In this document: positions 36,139 through 45,253 of the stretch, one piece after another
Layout: each line of letters opens with the position of its first letter
Position numbering within the stretch: the stretch's first letter is position 1
Assembly: GCF_006539565.1 (NCBI RefSeq)
Contig: NZ_BJNG01000007.1
Coordinates: 1-48,274 of the forward strand
Direction: 5' to 3'
DNA from: Pseudonocardia hydrocarbonoxydans
GTDB lineage: Bacteria; Actinomycetota; Actinomycetes; Mycobacteriales; Pseudonocardiaceae
DNA: 48,274 nt
Program-made: the position numbers and the translations under genes
Notes under the pieces: generated by a model
Told to the model about the DNA's origin: nothing
Database searches by the model: none
Seen by the model: only the letters and a program-made list of their open reading frames with translations

Positions 36139-39100
36139 TCAACGTTCGAGGGCCTTGCCGTCCTCGAGCTGGACGACGTCGGCTGTGGTGCGTTCGTCTT
36201 CCTGGGCCCACTGGGCCAGCTGCGCTGCCCGGCTTTCCTCGGCCGAGCGGGACGCCTCGTGGGCGACCTGCTCCGCTTCCGCAGCGTGACGCTGCTCGAT
36301 CATGCGGAGGGTGTCCTGCGCCCTCGCGACCAGCTCGGCGGTCTCGTCAACCTCCCGGATCGGGAGCCGCCGGCGCGGCTCGGGGGTGTCGAAGCGTGTC
36401 TCGTTGCGCTCGTCGTCCTGGTCGTCGGGGTGGATCTCGCGGTGCTGGTCGTCGTCGGCCTGGGCGGCGCGGTGGGCGTCGAGCCAATCGTCAGCGGTGA
36501 TGCGATCGCTGGTGTCGTACGGGTCGATGCCGCGGGCGCGTAGTTCGGACGCCGAGCGGTGGGCGTTGTCGCGGGTGACTGCGGTGTCGACGTACCAGCG
36601 ACCGCGGGCCTCGTCGGCGGCATCGAGTCCGGTGATCCGGTCGATCAGCTCGGCCGCGGTACGTGCCGCCTGCTCGGCGGCGGCCTGGAGCTGCTCGCGG
36701 TCGGGGCCGGTGGCGGCGTTGGCGCGGGCAGCCCAGACCGTGGCGTCGACGCGGGCCTTGTCCGCCTGCTCGTGCGCGGCGGCCAGCTCGTCGGCGACGT
36801 CGGCGGGGGCGCGTTCCTCCTCCAGCTGCATCGCGCGGACGCGGGCGCGTAGACGGCCGTCGGACATGTCGGCCTCCTCGGCGCCGACGTCGAGCAGCCG
36901 CAACTCCTCGTGCGCCTTACGAAACAGCGCGGCCTTCTCGACGAGTCCGCGGGCGGGTGCGCGACCGAGCGGGTCGTCCTCGTCGGTGTGGCCGGCCAGC
37001 TCACGCCAGGCGGCGGCCCAGCCGGCGCGGCGCTCCCATTCCAGCCGACCCGTCACGTCCTCGTCCTGGGCGGGGACCGGGCCGAGCGCGTCGAGGGCCC
37101 AGCGCGGGGGATCGGTGGCGGCCTGGGCGCCGAGCTCGTGGCGGCGGGTCTCGGCGTCGTCGGCGCGGGCTTGGAGCCAGTCGCGGCGGCGCCCGGCGTC
37201 GACCTGGGTGGGGATGAGGTCCGTAGCGCTGTCGATCCGCGGGGTGAGCTGGCCGTGCAGGGCGTGGGTGATGCGGTGGTGCAGCACCTTCGCCGGGGAC
37301 GTCGCCCCGTCGAGGCTGCGGGCCTCGGCGGCGGCGGTGAGGACCTGGGCGGGATCGTGGCCGGCCAGCTCGGCGGTGCGCAGCAGCCGCTCCAGGCTGC
37401 CGAGCGCCTCGTCGGCGGCCAGGGCGCGACGGTCGGCGGGGGAGAGGGCGCCGGTCGCGGCGAGCTGGTCGAGGGTGGCGGCGGTGCGGCCGGCGGTGAC
37501 CTGTGCGGAGAGGTCGATGAGCCGGTCGAGATGGGTCATCGTCGAGCGGGTGGCGAGTTCGGCGGCCTCGCGGTCGGCGGTAGCGGTGCGCTCGGCCCGG
37601 TCGTTGTCGAGCACGTCGGACAGGACGGCGCGCGGGGTGCGGGCCATCGTCTTCGTGGCCTCACCGGTCGGGGCATCGGCGGCGAGTGCGGTGGTCACGA
37701 CCCACGCGGTGTTGGCGTCGCGGCCGCGGGTCATCGGGACGAGCAGGCCGGCGGTGTCGGTCCCGGCGCCGAACACCCCGTGCGCGGTGTCGACGGTGCG
37801 CCCCTCGGCGGCGTGCGCGGTCGCGGCGTAGGCCAGGGTGACGTGCTCGGCGACGTAGCGGGCGGGCAGGTGCATCGGCGTGCCCAGCGCCTCGCCGAAC
37901 TGGCTCACTTGCTCGGGCGGGGTGTCGTCGGCGGCGCGGCCAGTGATCGGGGCGACCGTGAGCCCACCGTCGGCGCGCACGGCGACGACGCGGAAGGTGT
38001 CGCGGTTGATCGGGGCGCGCTCGTTGCCCTCAAACCCGGCAAGGTGCCAGGCGTTGCGGCGGGCCTGGACGAGATCCCCGACGCCGGCGGTGACGCCCTC
38101 CCAGCCGTCCATCCCCAGCGGCACCCCTGCCTCGTCGACCTTGCCCAGGTCGACCAGCTCCGCGCGCAGCCCCGCCGAGACGCGGGCGGCGGTGGCGTTG
38201 TCGCGCACCATCAGCAGCGACTCCCGCCCGGACAGGGTGTCGGCGAGCCACGCCCGCGCCGCGGCGGCCTCGGCCTGCTCGGCGGTGCCGCCGTCGCGCA
38301 GCCGGCCGTGCTTGGCGTACTCGTCGAGCACGGAGACGTCCCCGTCGCGCAGCCGCAGCGACGCTGCGCGCTCCCACTCGGCGGAGAACCGCCGCACCTC
38401 GGCCAGCTCGTAGCGCAGCCCGTGCTCGGCGATGTCGGCGAGCGCGCCGCCCGGCCCGACGGCGGCGAGCTGGCGCGGGTCGCCCACCAGCAGCAGCTTC
38501 GCGCCCGCCTCGCCGCAGCGGCGCTGGATCTCGGCGAGGTGGTCGGTCCCGGCCATGTTCGCCTCGTCGACGACCACCAGGTCCCCGCTGCGGAGTCGCC
38601 ACTCCTCGTCCGGGGCCGATCCGCCGTCGAGCCGGCGCTGCGCGCCCAGCCATGCGGTGGTGTTGGCCGCGGCGGACACGCCTTCCTCGGTAAGCACCCG
38701 GGCGGCGATCTGGGACGGCGCGAGCCCGAACACCCGGCGCTGCTCCCCTTCGGCGGTCCGGGTGGTCCACGACTCGGCCAGCGCGCCGACGACGAACGAC
38801 TTGCCGGTGCCCGGCGCGGCGGAGAGCACCTCGACCCACGCGCCGGAGGTCAGCACGCCGTGCAGGGCGGCGGCCTGGTCGACGCCCAACTCCCGGCCGG
38901 CCGCGGTGTAGCTCTCCACGACGGCGGTTGCCTGAACATCACTCAGTGCCGCGGCCCCGCGCGTGACGGAGGCGGCCCGTAGTGCGGCCTCGGCCTGGAA
39001 CTGCCCGTCCGTGCTGTAGCGGGCCGAGCCAGGCCCCTCGAACGCCGACCGCCCGTCACGCAGCCGCAGCTCCTCGGGCCACTGGCTGGCGTCGGTCTCC

Positions 39101-40482
39101 GGGACGTGGCGCACCGCGCTGGCCAGGGCCTCGTCGCTGACGCCGTCGAGCAACGCCCGCACCTCCTCGGGCGCCACGCCCAGGTGGGCGGGCAGCTCGT
39201 CGGACACCGCCCGGATCAGGTCGGAGCGGGAGAACGAGGACCCGGTCTCCGCCACCCGCGCCAACGCGCGGTCGAGGACGTCCTGCGGCGACCAGGTTGC
39301 CGCGGCGTCGACCTGCTGGCGCAGCGCGAGCACGTCGTGGGCGACCTGGCCCAGCGTCGTGCCCACCTCGGCCTGGAGCTCGGTGGCCCAGCGGTCGAGC
39401 TGCTGGTCGCGGGTCTCGCCCTCGTGCGACTTGGCCGCGCGGGTGTGGAGCGTGGCCTGCATCGCGAGCCGGGTCCGCTGCAGCGCGTTCGGCTCGTGCC
39501 CGTACCGGGACTCGAACGCGTTGACCAGCTCCCGGGTGCGGGCGGACACCGCCCGGCGGCGGGAGGAGAACAGGTCCATGACCTCCTGCTGCACTCCGGC
39601 GACCTCGCGCGCCTTGCCGTCGGCGCGGGTCTGGAACCGCACACCGAGCGCCTGGGTCAGGTGGGCCTCCATCACCCGTTCCGCGATGGCTGCGGCGGCG
39701 CCGCGCATGGCGTGGATCGCGCGGGAGTCGAGCGTGCGCCACTCCCCGTCGGCGCACAGGATGCGGTTGAGGATCGCCTGGTGCACGTGCAGCTGTGGAT
39801 CGCGGTCGCGGGAGTCGTGCTGCAGGAACTGCGCGACGACGAACCCGTCCGAGTCGATCCACCGCCCGGCGCCCCCGCCGTGGTGGCCGACGCGGGAGTA
39901 GCCGGCCTCATCCTCGAGGTACCGGATCGCGGCTGTGGCACCGGCCATTACGGCGTCCTCGACGGCCTTGGCGTGCGCCGCCCACGCCGCGGAGGCCTCG
40001 TGGTCGCCGACCGCCGCGGCGTCGCTAGCGGCCCGCTCAAACGCGACGGCCAGGACCGTGACCGACTTCGGCGCGGAGAACGTGGCGTCGATGAACGACA
40101 CGGCCTGACGGGCGGACCGCTCGGCCTGGGCCAGCAGCGCGGCGCGCTCCTCGGGGCCGGCCTCCGGCTGAGCCTCCAGCAGCTGCTCGTAGATCTGCTC
40201 CGGCGTCCGGTACTTGCGATGGGGGGCGGCCAGCGCGGCCGCCTCGTTCCACGTCGACCGCGAGTGAGTCGCGGCGTCGCGGGGGTCGAGGAGGTGCGTG
40301 TAGACCGCTTCCATCAGGTCGGAGTCGACCGTGCCGTGCAGGCCCAGTCGCTCGGCCCCGGCACCGGCCCACCGCCCCGGCGGCTCGCCGGCATCGACTG
40401 CGCCCGTGTAGTAGCTCTCCCGGCCGGCCGCGACGGCGCCGGTCAGATAGCCGACGTCGTGGCCGGTCGCCAGGCTCAGCAT
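36139..40482 (-). CDS. MobF-family conjugative relaxase-helicase (TraA/TrwC-like)
   Basis: 1447 residues. N-terminal TrwC relaxase: VMLSLATGHDVGYLTG start, nicking tyrosines Tyr24/Tyr25 in RESYYTG, and the metal-binding three-His motif (His222, His232, His234 in HDSRDRDPQLHVHQAI). A RecD-like helicase follows, with Walker A SAAPGTGKSF (about 554-563), DExx-like VVVDEANMAG, QLAAVGPGG, and a C-terminal UvrD_C_2-like AYAATAHAAEGRTVD. The last about 350 residues are charged coiled coil. It would nick oriT, stay bound to the 5' end and unwind the strand for transfer. ATG 40482 overlaps the preceding small gene. Confidence 0.93.
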   Translation of the reverse strand: MLSLATGHDVGYLTGAVAAGRESYYTGAVDAGEPPGRWAGAGAERLGLHGTVDSDLMEAVYTHLLDPRDAATHSRSTWNEAAALAAPHRKYRTPEQIYEQLLEAQPEAGPEERAALLAQAERSARQAVSFIDATFSAPKSVTVLAVAFERAASDAAAVGDHEASAAWAAHAKAVEDAVMAGATAAIRYLEDEAGYSRVGHHGGGAGRWIDSDGFVVAQFLQHDSRDRDPQLHVHQAILNRILCADGEWRTLDSRAIHAMRGAAAAIAERVMEAHLTQALGVRFQTRADGKAREVAGVQQEVMDLFSSRRRAVSARTRELVNAFESRYGHEPNALQRTRLAMQATLHTRAAKSHEGETRDQQLDRWATELQAEVGTTLGQVAHDVLALRQQVDAAATWSPQDVLDRALARVAETGSSFSRSDLIRAVSDELPAHLGVAPEEVRALLDGVSDEALASAVRHVPETDASQWPEELRLRDGRSAFEGPGSARYSTDGQFQAEAALRAASVTRGAAALSDVQATAVVESYTAAGRELGVDQAAALHGVLTSGAWVEVLSAAPGTGKSFVVGALAESWTTRTAEGEQRRVFGLAPSQIAARVLTEEGVSAAANTTAWLGAQRRLDGGSAPDEEWRLRSGDLVVVDEANMAGTDHLAEIQRRCGEAGAKLLLVGDPRQLAAVGPGGALADIAEHGLRYELAEVRRFSAEWERAASLRLRDGDVSVLDEYAKHGRLRDGGTAEQAEAAAARAWLADTLSGRESLLMVRDNATAARVSAGLRAELVDLGKVDEAGVPLGMDGWEGVTAGVGDLVQARRNAWHLAGFEGNERAPINRDTFRVVAVRADGGLTVAPITGRAADDTPPEQVSQFGEALGTPMHLPARYVAEHVTLAYAATAHAAEGRTVDTAHGVFGAGTDTAGLLVPMTRGRDANTAWVVTTALAADAPTGEATKTMARTPRAVLSDVLDNDRAERTATADREAAELATRSTMTHLDRLIDLSAQVTAGRTAATLDQLAATGALSPADRRALAADEALGSLERLLRTAELAGHDPAQVLTAAAEARSLDGATSPAKVLHHRITHALHGQLTPRIDSATDLIPTQVDAGRRRDWLQARADDAETRRHELGAQAATDPPRWALDALGPVPAQDEDVTGRLEWERRAGWAAAWRELAGHTDEDDPLGRAPARGLVEKAALFRKAHEELRLLDVGAEEADMSDGRLRARVRAMQLEEERAPADVADELAAAHEQADKARVDATVWAARANAATGPDREQLQAAAEQAARTAAELIDRITGLDAADEARGRWYVDTAVTRDNAHRSASELRARGIDPYDTSDRITADDWLDAHRAAQADDDQHREIHPDDQDDERNETRFDTPEPRRRLPIREVDETAELVARAQDTLRMIEQRHAAEAEQVAHEASRSAEESRAAQLAQWAQEDERTTADVVQLEDGKALER

Positions 40483-40748
40483 GACGGCACCCGGCCGATC
40501 CAGTGACCGTCCGTAGCTGATGGCGCGACGCTGCAGTGGGGCGTGTAGTTGATCTTCGCCGCGGCCCGCCAGGGCTCGCGGCGGGTACCGGGGGATCCGG
40601 ATGCCTGGGTGTGCTGGAACTTCGGATCTTGGTCTTTGTCTGTCGGTTGATCTTCGGGTGCTTGGTGGTCGTCGTTCGTGTGTGTCGTGGTCGTGAGTGT
40701 TCGGGTCGTGGGGTTCTGATCGGTCGTCGCGTTCGGTGAAGTCGTCAT
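40476..40748 (-). CDS. Small hydrophilic protein upstream of the relaxase
   Basis: 90 residues, family not recognised. Residues 1-50 are very rich in Thr, Asp, Asn and Pro and look disordered; the C-terminus (PWRAAAKINYTPHCSVAPSATDGHW) is more ordered. It fits exactly between neighbours: its ATG overlaps the DUF4913 stop (ATGA), and its stop overlaps the relaxase ATG by a few bases. GC-rich third positions support coding. Could be a relaxase accessory factor; an alternative is that the relaxase start lies further upstream. Confidence 0.5.
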   Translation of the reverse strand: MTTSPNATTDQNPTTRTLTTTTHTNDDHQAPEDQPTDKDQDPKFQHTQASGSPGTRREPWRAAAKINYTPHCSVAPSATDGHWIGRVPSC

Positions 40749-41377
40749 CGTTGGCTCCGGTACTGGTCGTGATCGTGTCGTTCGGCTGCTGCGAGCTGAT
40801 CGGGCGTCGGTACGGGAGCCGGGTCATGTCGGCCGGAGTCGATCCAGGCGGCGGCGATCTGCGCGGCGGCCGGGGCCAGGGGGACGGGAGTCGGCGGTAC
40901 CGCGCGGCGGGCGCCGGGTAGGTGCAGCGACAGCTCGCAGTTGCCGATCTCCTTCGTGAGCCGCCGAACGACACCGGGGCGCTGGCGGTCGTGCCAGTCC
41001 GCGGCGCGCTGCCAGGAACCGCGGTCGGTGTCGTAGGCGTCGGCGTGCGCGCAGCGCAGCCACCACAGCTCCTCGACGGCGTCGGCGTGCCAGAGCCAGC
41101 AGGTCGGCAGCCACGTGCCCTGATAGCGGAGATAGACCCGGTTGAGCCACTCCACGAGATCGCCGAGCTGGGCGGAGGCGACGACCGGGTCGTCGGCGAG
41201 CAGCCACGACCCCGGGGCCCGCTCCGCGTCCGGCTCGGCCGCACCACCGACGCGGCGGGCCATCGTGTGGACGTCGGCGCAGAGCTGCTGGACGAGCGTC
41301 TCCAGCTCGCTGACCCGGCGTGCGGTGCGGGCGTGCTCGCGGCCCAGCGCCGCGTCGCGTGAGTCCGGGGCGGTCAT
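40745..41377 (-). CDS. DUF4913-like plasmid/ICE protein
   Basis: 210 residues. N-terminal coiled coil (REHARTARRVSELETLVQQLCADVHTMARRV), then a Trp-rich core (LGDLVEWLNRVYLRYQGTWLPTCWLWHADAVEELWWLRCAHADAYDTDRGSWQRAADWHDRQRPGVV) typical of the DUF4913 family encoded beside relaxases in actinobacterial mobile elements. Molecular role unknown; probably part of the relaxosome or its regulation. Stop-start overlaps on both sides. Confidence 0.7.
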   Translation of the reverse strand: MTAPDSRDAALGREHARTARRVSELETLVQQLCADVHTMARRVGGAAEPDAERAPGSWLLADDPVVASAQLGDLVEWLNRVYLRYQGTWLPTCWLWHADAVEELWWLRCAHADAYDTDRGSWQRAADWHDRQRPGVVRRLTKEIGNCELSLHLPGARRAVPPTPVPLAPAAAQIAAAWIDSGRHDPAPVPTPDQLAAAERHDHDQYRSQR

Positions 41378-41610
41378 GTCGGCTCCCGGTAGTCGCCGGC
41401 CTCGGTCGTGGTGTCGTCGACGTGCCAGATCGCGAGCTGCTCGGCCCGCTCCTGCTCGTCCTGGTCGGCGACGATGCGGGCCAGCAGCGCCTCCTTGTCG
41501 GCCAGGAACTCGGTCCGGGCGGCGTCGTCGGCGACTGCGCCGGGGCGGGTCAGGTCTCGTAGGCGGGCGGTGAGTGCGGCGATCTCGCGCACGCTCGGCA
41601 TCTCGGCCAT
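41374..41610 (-). CDS. Small hypothetical protein of the transfer operon
   Basis: 78 residues, mostly charged helix (VREIAALTARLRDLTRPGAVADDAARTEFLADKEALLARIVADQDEQERAEQLAIWHVDD). No family recognised. ATG overlaps the coupling-protein stop by one base (TGATG); its own stop overlaps the next start (ATGA). Retained as a gene because of this coupling and codon bias. Confidence 0.65.
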   Translation of the reverse strand: MAEMPSVREIAALTARLRDLTRPGAVADDAARTEFLADKEALLARIVADQDEQERAEQLAIWHVDDTTTEAGDYREPT

Positions 41611-43379
41611 CAGTTCCTCCAGCCCTCGTCGGGTCGGGCGGTGGCCCACACCGGGAGGTCGCGGGCGATCGGCGCCACCTCGTGTGCGGGGGAGAAGGGC
41701 GGGCGGGTGAGCCACGCCCACGCGCGGCGCGGCCGCTCCCACCGTCCACCCGTCCGGGATAGGGCACGGACATCCCGGCGTCGCCACGCCATGTCGACGG
41801 TCCCGACGACCGGCGGCATCCCGCGGCGGAAGGTCACCACGCGCCCGGCGGGCAGGTTCGCGATCTGCGCGGGTGCCACGACCGGGACCTTGCGGACTGT
41901 GCGGGAGGCGACCCGCCCGTGCAGGTCGGTGGTGGTGATCGGCTCGTCGCGCTCCCCGCCGAGCGTGGCCCAGAAGTTGAGGTCGTCGCGGTCGCGGGTG
42001 CCACCGAACACCATGACTGACCCGGCGTTGTTGAGGGTCGTCGCGGCGTCGTGCTGGCCGTAGCGGGCGAGCAACTGCGCCCGGGACTGGAACGCGCTGA
42101 TGATCGTCACCCCGCGCCCGCCCATGTCCGCGCTCCACGACTGGAGCGGGACCGGCGAGATCAGGGCGGCCTCGTCGAGCGCGAGGGTCAGCGGCGGGTC
42201 GAGCCGCCCACCCGGGCAGCCGGCGGCGATCCGGCGGGCCTCTCGGGCCACATGCCCGGTCAGAGCACACACGAGCGGCGCGGCCTGGGTCTCCTCAGCG
42301 CCCAGCAGGTACACCGTCGCGCGGGACGCCAGCAGCTCGGCGACGTCGAACGGCGTTGAGCCCTCGGCGGCCGCCGCGGCCGCGGAGCTGGTCAGCCAGC
42401 CCAGCGCGGGCATGATCGTGGAGGTGATCGAGCTGCGGGTGCGGTCGTTGGTCGAGATGAATTGCCGGGCCTCCTGCACGAACGCGTCCTCGGGCGAGCG
42501 GCGCAGCAGCGACTCCACCCGCCCGGCGCTGTCGGGGTCGGCGACCCAGCCCAGCACGTCGCGCATGTGCAGCCCGCCCAGCGCGGCGGCGTGCATCAGC
42601 GCGGCCAGCACCCGCCGGCCCTGGGCGTCCCAGAACTCCCGGTCGCCGCTCCCGCCGCGGGAGGCGCCGAGCATGTCGGCCGCCCGCTCCGCCGCGGTCG
42701 TGGGATCGGTGCACCCGGTGAGCGGGTCGAACGTGATCGTGGACGCCAGGCCGGCCATCCCGACGGCGTTGAACACGTAGACAGGACCCTTGCTACCGCG
42801 CAGCGGCGCGGTGATGTCGAGCAGGTCGATCCGAGTGCTGGTGACCAGCACCGCCCCAGAGGCGTCGATGATCCGTCCGGCGAGCCACTGGGTCTTGCCC
42901 GTCCGCGGCCCGCCGAATACGACGATGAAGTCCTCGACCGACGCCCACACCGACTGCGCACCGACGCGGCACAGCCGTACCGCCACCTCGACGGCCGGGA
43001 GCCGTAGGAGCTGGAGCCACCGGGCGCGCCGAGTCGTCTGCGCGAGCGATGGGCGGACGCTGGCTGCCTTGCGGCGCATCGCCGGCGCGCTCGCCACCCG
43101 GGCGATGTCCATCGTCGAGGCGACGCCCGCCTTGCGCCGGGATATGGCGCTCCAGCGGGTGATCGTCGCGGCAGTGCGGGCGTGCCGGTGCCACAGCACG
43201 CCCACCAGGACGACCCCGACGGCGACGACCGCCCAGGCCGGCGTCTGCTTGAGCAGCGTGACGGCCGGGAGCGCTGCCACGAGGATCAATGCGGTCGCCA
43301 TGGCGCGCGCACCACGTCGCCAGGCGAGGGCCGACCCGGCGAGCAGGGCCAGCAGGATCACGAGCGTCGAGCCGTTCAT
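41610..43379 (-). CDS. Type IV coupling protein-like ATPase (VirD4/TraG/TraD family)
   Basis: 589 residues. Two N-terminal membrane helices (about 5-20 and 28-63), then a motor domain with Walker A FGGPRTGKTQW (156-163), Walker B LTLALDEAALI and the TraG/TraM-recognition-like segment GRGVTIISAFQSRAQLLARYGQHDAATTLNNAGSVMVFGG. It would bring the relaxase-DNA complex to the secretion channel. No other type IV secretion genes are visible in this window; they may lie to the right. Confidence 0.88.
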   Translation of the reverse strand: MNGSTLVILLALLAGSALAWRRGARAMATALILVAALPAVTLLKQTPAWAVVAVGVVLVGVLWHRHARTAATITRWSAISRRKAGVASTMDIARVASAPAMRRKAASVRPSLAQTTRRARWLQLLRLPAVEVAVRLCRVGAQSVWASVEDFIVVFGGPRTGKTQWLAGRIIDASGAVLVTSTRIDLLDITAPLRGSKGPVYVFNAVGMAGLASTITFDPLTGCTDPTTAAERAADMLGASRGGSGDREFWDAQGRRVLAALMHAAALGGLHMRDVLGWVADPDSAGRVESLLRRSPEDAFVQEARQFISTNDRTRSSITSTIMPALGWLTSSAAAAAAEGSTPFDVAELLASRATVYLLGAEETQAAPLVCALTGHVAREARRIAAGCPGGRLDPPLTLALDEAALISPVPLQSWSADMGGRGVTIISAFQSRAQLLARYGQHDAATTLNNAGSVMVFGGTRDRDDLNFWATLGGERDEPITTTDLHGRVASRTVRKVPVVAPAQIANLPAGRVVTFRRGMPPVVGTVDMAWRRRDVRALSRTGGRWERPRRAWAWLTRPPFSPAHEVAPIARDLPVWATARPDEGWRN

Positions 43380-43948
43380 TCCGGATCTCCTGAGTCGAGG
43401 ACGTGCCCGTTGGAGGTGGCGCGGGTGCGTTGCAGCAGCTGCCGCGCTTCGTGCTCGGTGACGCCCAGCTCCCGGGAGAGTCGGCGCCGTCCTGCTCCGG
43501 CCGCGATGAGGTCGCCGGCCCGGTCGTGCGGCGGCTGCTGTCGGGACTCGGGCGGGGCGTCGGCCGGTCGGCCCACGAGGACGGCCAGGTGCACCACCGC
43601 CCCGAGGACGGCCGGCGCGACGGACGAGACGGCGACGACCACCCACCAGGCGGGCGCGACGGTGTAGGCGGCCAGGCCGTGCCCGAGTGCGTTGGCCGCG
43701 ACCGACAGCGCGAGCAGCGTCAGGGCGAGAGTGCGGGCGAACCGCCGTGCGGCGTCGGCGGCGGGACCGCCCAGCCACACCAGCGACCCGGCCGCGGCGC
43801 CCGCGTCGACGACCACCGGCAGCAGCCAGGCCAGCATCGGGGCAAATCCGCACAGCAGGGCCAGGTCGCGCAGCGCGGCGAACGACAGCACCGCAGCGGC
43901 GCCCGCCACCACCGCGAGCAGTCCGTAGAGCACGGCCCGGGCCCTCAT
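43376..43948 (-). CDS. DUF2637 membrane protein (SpdB-like) with C-terminal HTH
   Basis: 190 residues. Four hydrophobic helices in the first 125 residues (AVLYGLLAVVAGAAAVLSFAAL, WLLPVVVDAGAAAGSLVW, TLALTLLALSVAANALGHGL, VVVAVSSVAPAVLGAVVHLAVL) match the DUF2637/plasmid-spread protein type; a short C-terminal HTH-like segment (GAGRRRLSRELGVTEHEARQLLQRT) follows. These proteins are linked to mycelial spread of conjugative elements. Overlaps both neighbours by ATGA. Confidence 0.82.
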   Translation of the reverse strand: MRARAVLYGLLAVVAGAAAVLSFAALRDLALLCGFAPMLAWLLPVVVDAGAAAGSLVWLGGPAADAARRFARTLALTLLALSVAANALGHGLAAYTVAPAWWVVVAVSSVAPAVLGAVVHLAVLVGRPADAPPESRQQPPHDRAGDLIAAGAGRRRLSRELGVTEHEARQLLQRTRATSNGHVLDSGDPE

Positions 43949-44292
43949 GACGGCTCCTCGACGCCGATGTGCGAGATCGACGCCCAGAACGCGTGCGTCC
44001 TCCGCAGCGCCGGGGTGAGGTCGTCACGCAGCAGGGCCAGCAGCTCGGCGGCCTCGGCCAGCCGAGCGTGCGGGTCCACGGACCGGGTGTCGTCGTAGAC
44101 GTCATGGCCCTCGCCGTAGCGGGCCACCTGACGGCGCAGCACGTTCGCCACGTCCTGCAGGGCTGACAACGTCGCCGCCATCTCGCCGGCCAGCGCGTAG
44201 AAGTCGGCGTGGTCCGGCTCGGCGTCGAGCTGGGCCCGCGCCGCCTCGCCCCACGAGGTGGCACCCAGGTCGGCGTGCTCGGACGCGTTCAT
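43945..44292 (-). CDS. Hypothetical protein of the transfer operon
   Basis: 115-residue helical soluble protein (EPDHADFYALAGEMAATLSALQDVANVLRRQVARYGEGHDVYDDTRSVDPHARLAEAAELLALLRDDL). Such genes occur near SpdB-like genes in actinobacterial ICEs but have no assigned function. ATGA overlaps with WhiB upstream and DUF2637 downstream support it. Confidence 0.65.
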   Translation of the reverse strand: MNASEHADLGATSWGEAARAQLDAEPDHADFYALAGEMAATLSALQDVANVLRRQVARYGEGHDVYDDTRSVDPHARLAEAAELLALLRDDLTPALRRTHAFWASISHIGVEEPS

Positions 44293-44696
44293 GCCGCACC
44301 CCGCTGCCTGGCGGCGCGGACGTCCTGCGCCCACCGCTCCGCCGTCCGCACGGTCACCCCGAACGTCGCGGCCACCTCGACGACGCGACCACCGGCCCGG
44401 ATGGCGGCACGGCCCGCCTCCGCCGACCCACGAACGACCCGAGGACGGCCACCTGCGGCCAGGCGCCGGCTGTGTCGACGGCGCTCGGCCGGGGTCAAGC
44501 CACCGGCGATCCCGTCGGTCAGCGCGCCGAGCGCGAACGAGAGGCATTCCGCCCGGACGCAGCACCCGCCGCACACCGCCTTGGCCTCCTGCACCTGCCG
44601 CTCCGCCACCGGTCCGGAGTCCGCGACCGGGAAGAACAGCTCTGGGTCGACCCCGTCCCGGCATGCGGCCCACGACCGCCATTCCCGCGGGCTCAT
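44289..44696 (-). CDS. WhiB-like [4Fe-4S] transcription factor (mobile-element type)
   Basis: 135 residues. Four cluster cysteines: Cys12 (WAACRD), Cys42 and Cys45 (VCGGC), Cys51 (RAECL); an extra Cys46 adjoins. The usual G-[VI]-W-G-G turn is GIAGG here, with the Trp replaced by Ala. The C-terminus carries a second helix-turn-helix (VVEVAATFGVTVRTAERWAQDVRAA). WhiB proteins bind sigma factor and DNA and sense redox or NO; on ICEs they probably tune transfer genes. ATG 44696 overlaps the preceding stop. Confidence 0.85.
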   Translation of the reverse strand: MSPREWRSWAACRDGVDPELFFPVADSGPVAERQVQEAKAVCGGCCVRAECLSFALGALTDGIAGGLTPAERRRHSRRLAAGGRPRVVRGSAEAGRAAIRAGGRVVEVAATFGVTVRTAERWAQDVRAARQRGAA

Positions 44697-44926
44697 CCCA
44701 CTGCTCCGCTCTCGCCCGGGGCGTTGGTCAGGGCCGGCGTCGCGGCGTCGTCGACGACACCCACGAACGTCGCGACCGCACCGGGCAGGCCCTCGCCGAC
44801 CGGCGTCCCGACGAACAGCACGAGCGCGATCAGGGAGAACACGACCGCCCCGGCCGGGACCCGCGCCTTCGCGCAGATGAACGCGGCCAGCACCGCGAAG
44901 AAGATGAGCACTCCGACGTTCTCCAT
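44693..44926 (-). CDS. Small two-helix membrane protein
   Basis: 77 residues, two hydrophobic helices (VGVLIFFAVLAAFICAKA and GAVVFSLIALVLFVGTPVG) and a short soluble tail. Similar small membrane proteins sit beside SpdB genes in actinomycete transfer regions. 6 nt after the preceding gene; stop overlaps the WhiB start. Confidence 0.65.
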   Translation of the reverse strand: MENVGVLIFFAVLAAFICAKARVPAGAVVFSLIALVLFVGTPVGEGLPGAVATFVGVVDDAATPALTNAPGESGAVG

Positions 44927-44932
44927 GACCCG

Positions 44933-45253
44933 TCACCCCTGCCCGATGTGTGCGAGCGACCGGACGGCGCTCGGGTCCTTAGGCGAGTGCACGCGCATCG
45001 CCCGCTCGATGACCGCGCGCTCGCGCCACCGCGCGGCCTGCTGCCGCGCCACCAGCTCGGCGGCCAGGGCCGCCCGCCATACCGGCCGCAGCTGGGTCAG
45101 CTCGAACAGCTGCGACCACGCCCGCGCCTCGGACTCGAACAGCAGCGCGAGGCGCTCTGCCCGTGCCTCGGCGAACGGGTCGGCCAGCAGCTGCTCCCGG
45201 AGCCGCAGAACCCGCTCCAGCGCCTCGTCGAGGTGCATGAGGACGCTGCTCAT
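44933..45253 (-). CDS. Hypothetical helical protein of the transfer operon
   Basis: 106 residues, Arg/Ala/Leu-rich and almost wholly helical (LDEALERVLRLREQLLADPFAEARAERLALLFESEARAWSQLFELTQL). No family recognised. ATG overlaps the stop of the HTH gene (ATGA). Confidence 0.6.
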   Translation of the reverse strand: MSSVLMHLDEALERVLRLREQLLADPFAEARAERLALLFESEARAWSQLFELTQLRPVWRAALAAELVARQQAARWRERAVIERAMRVHSPKDPSAVRSLAHIGQG

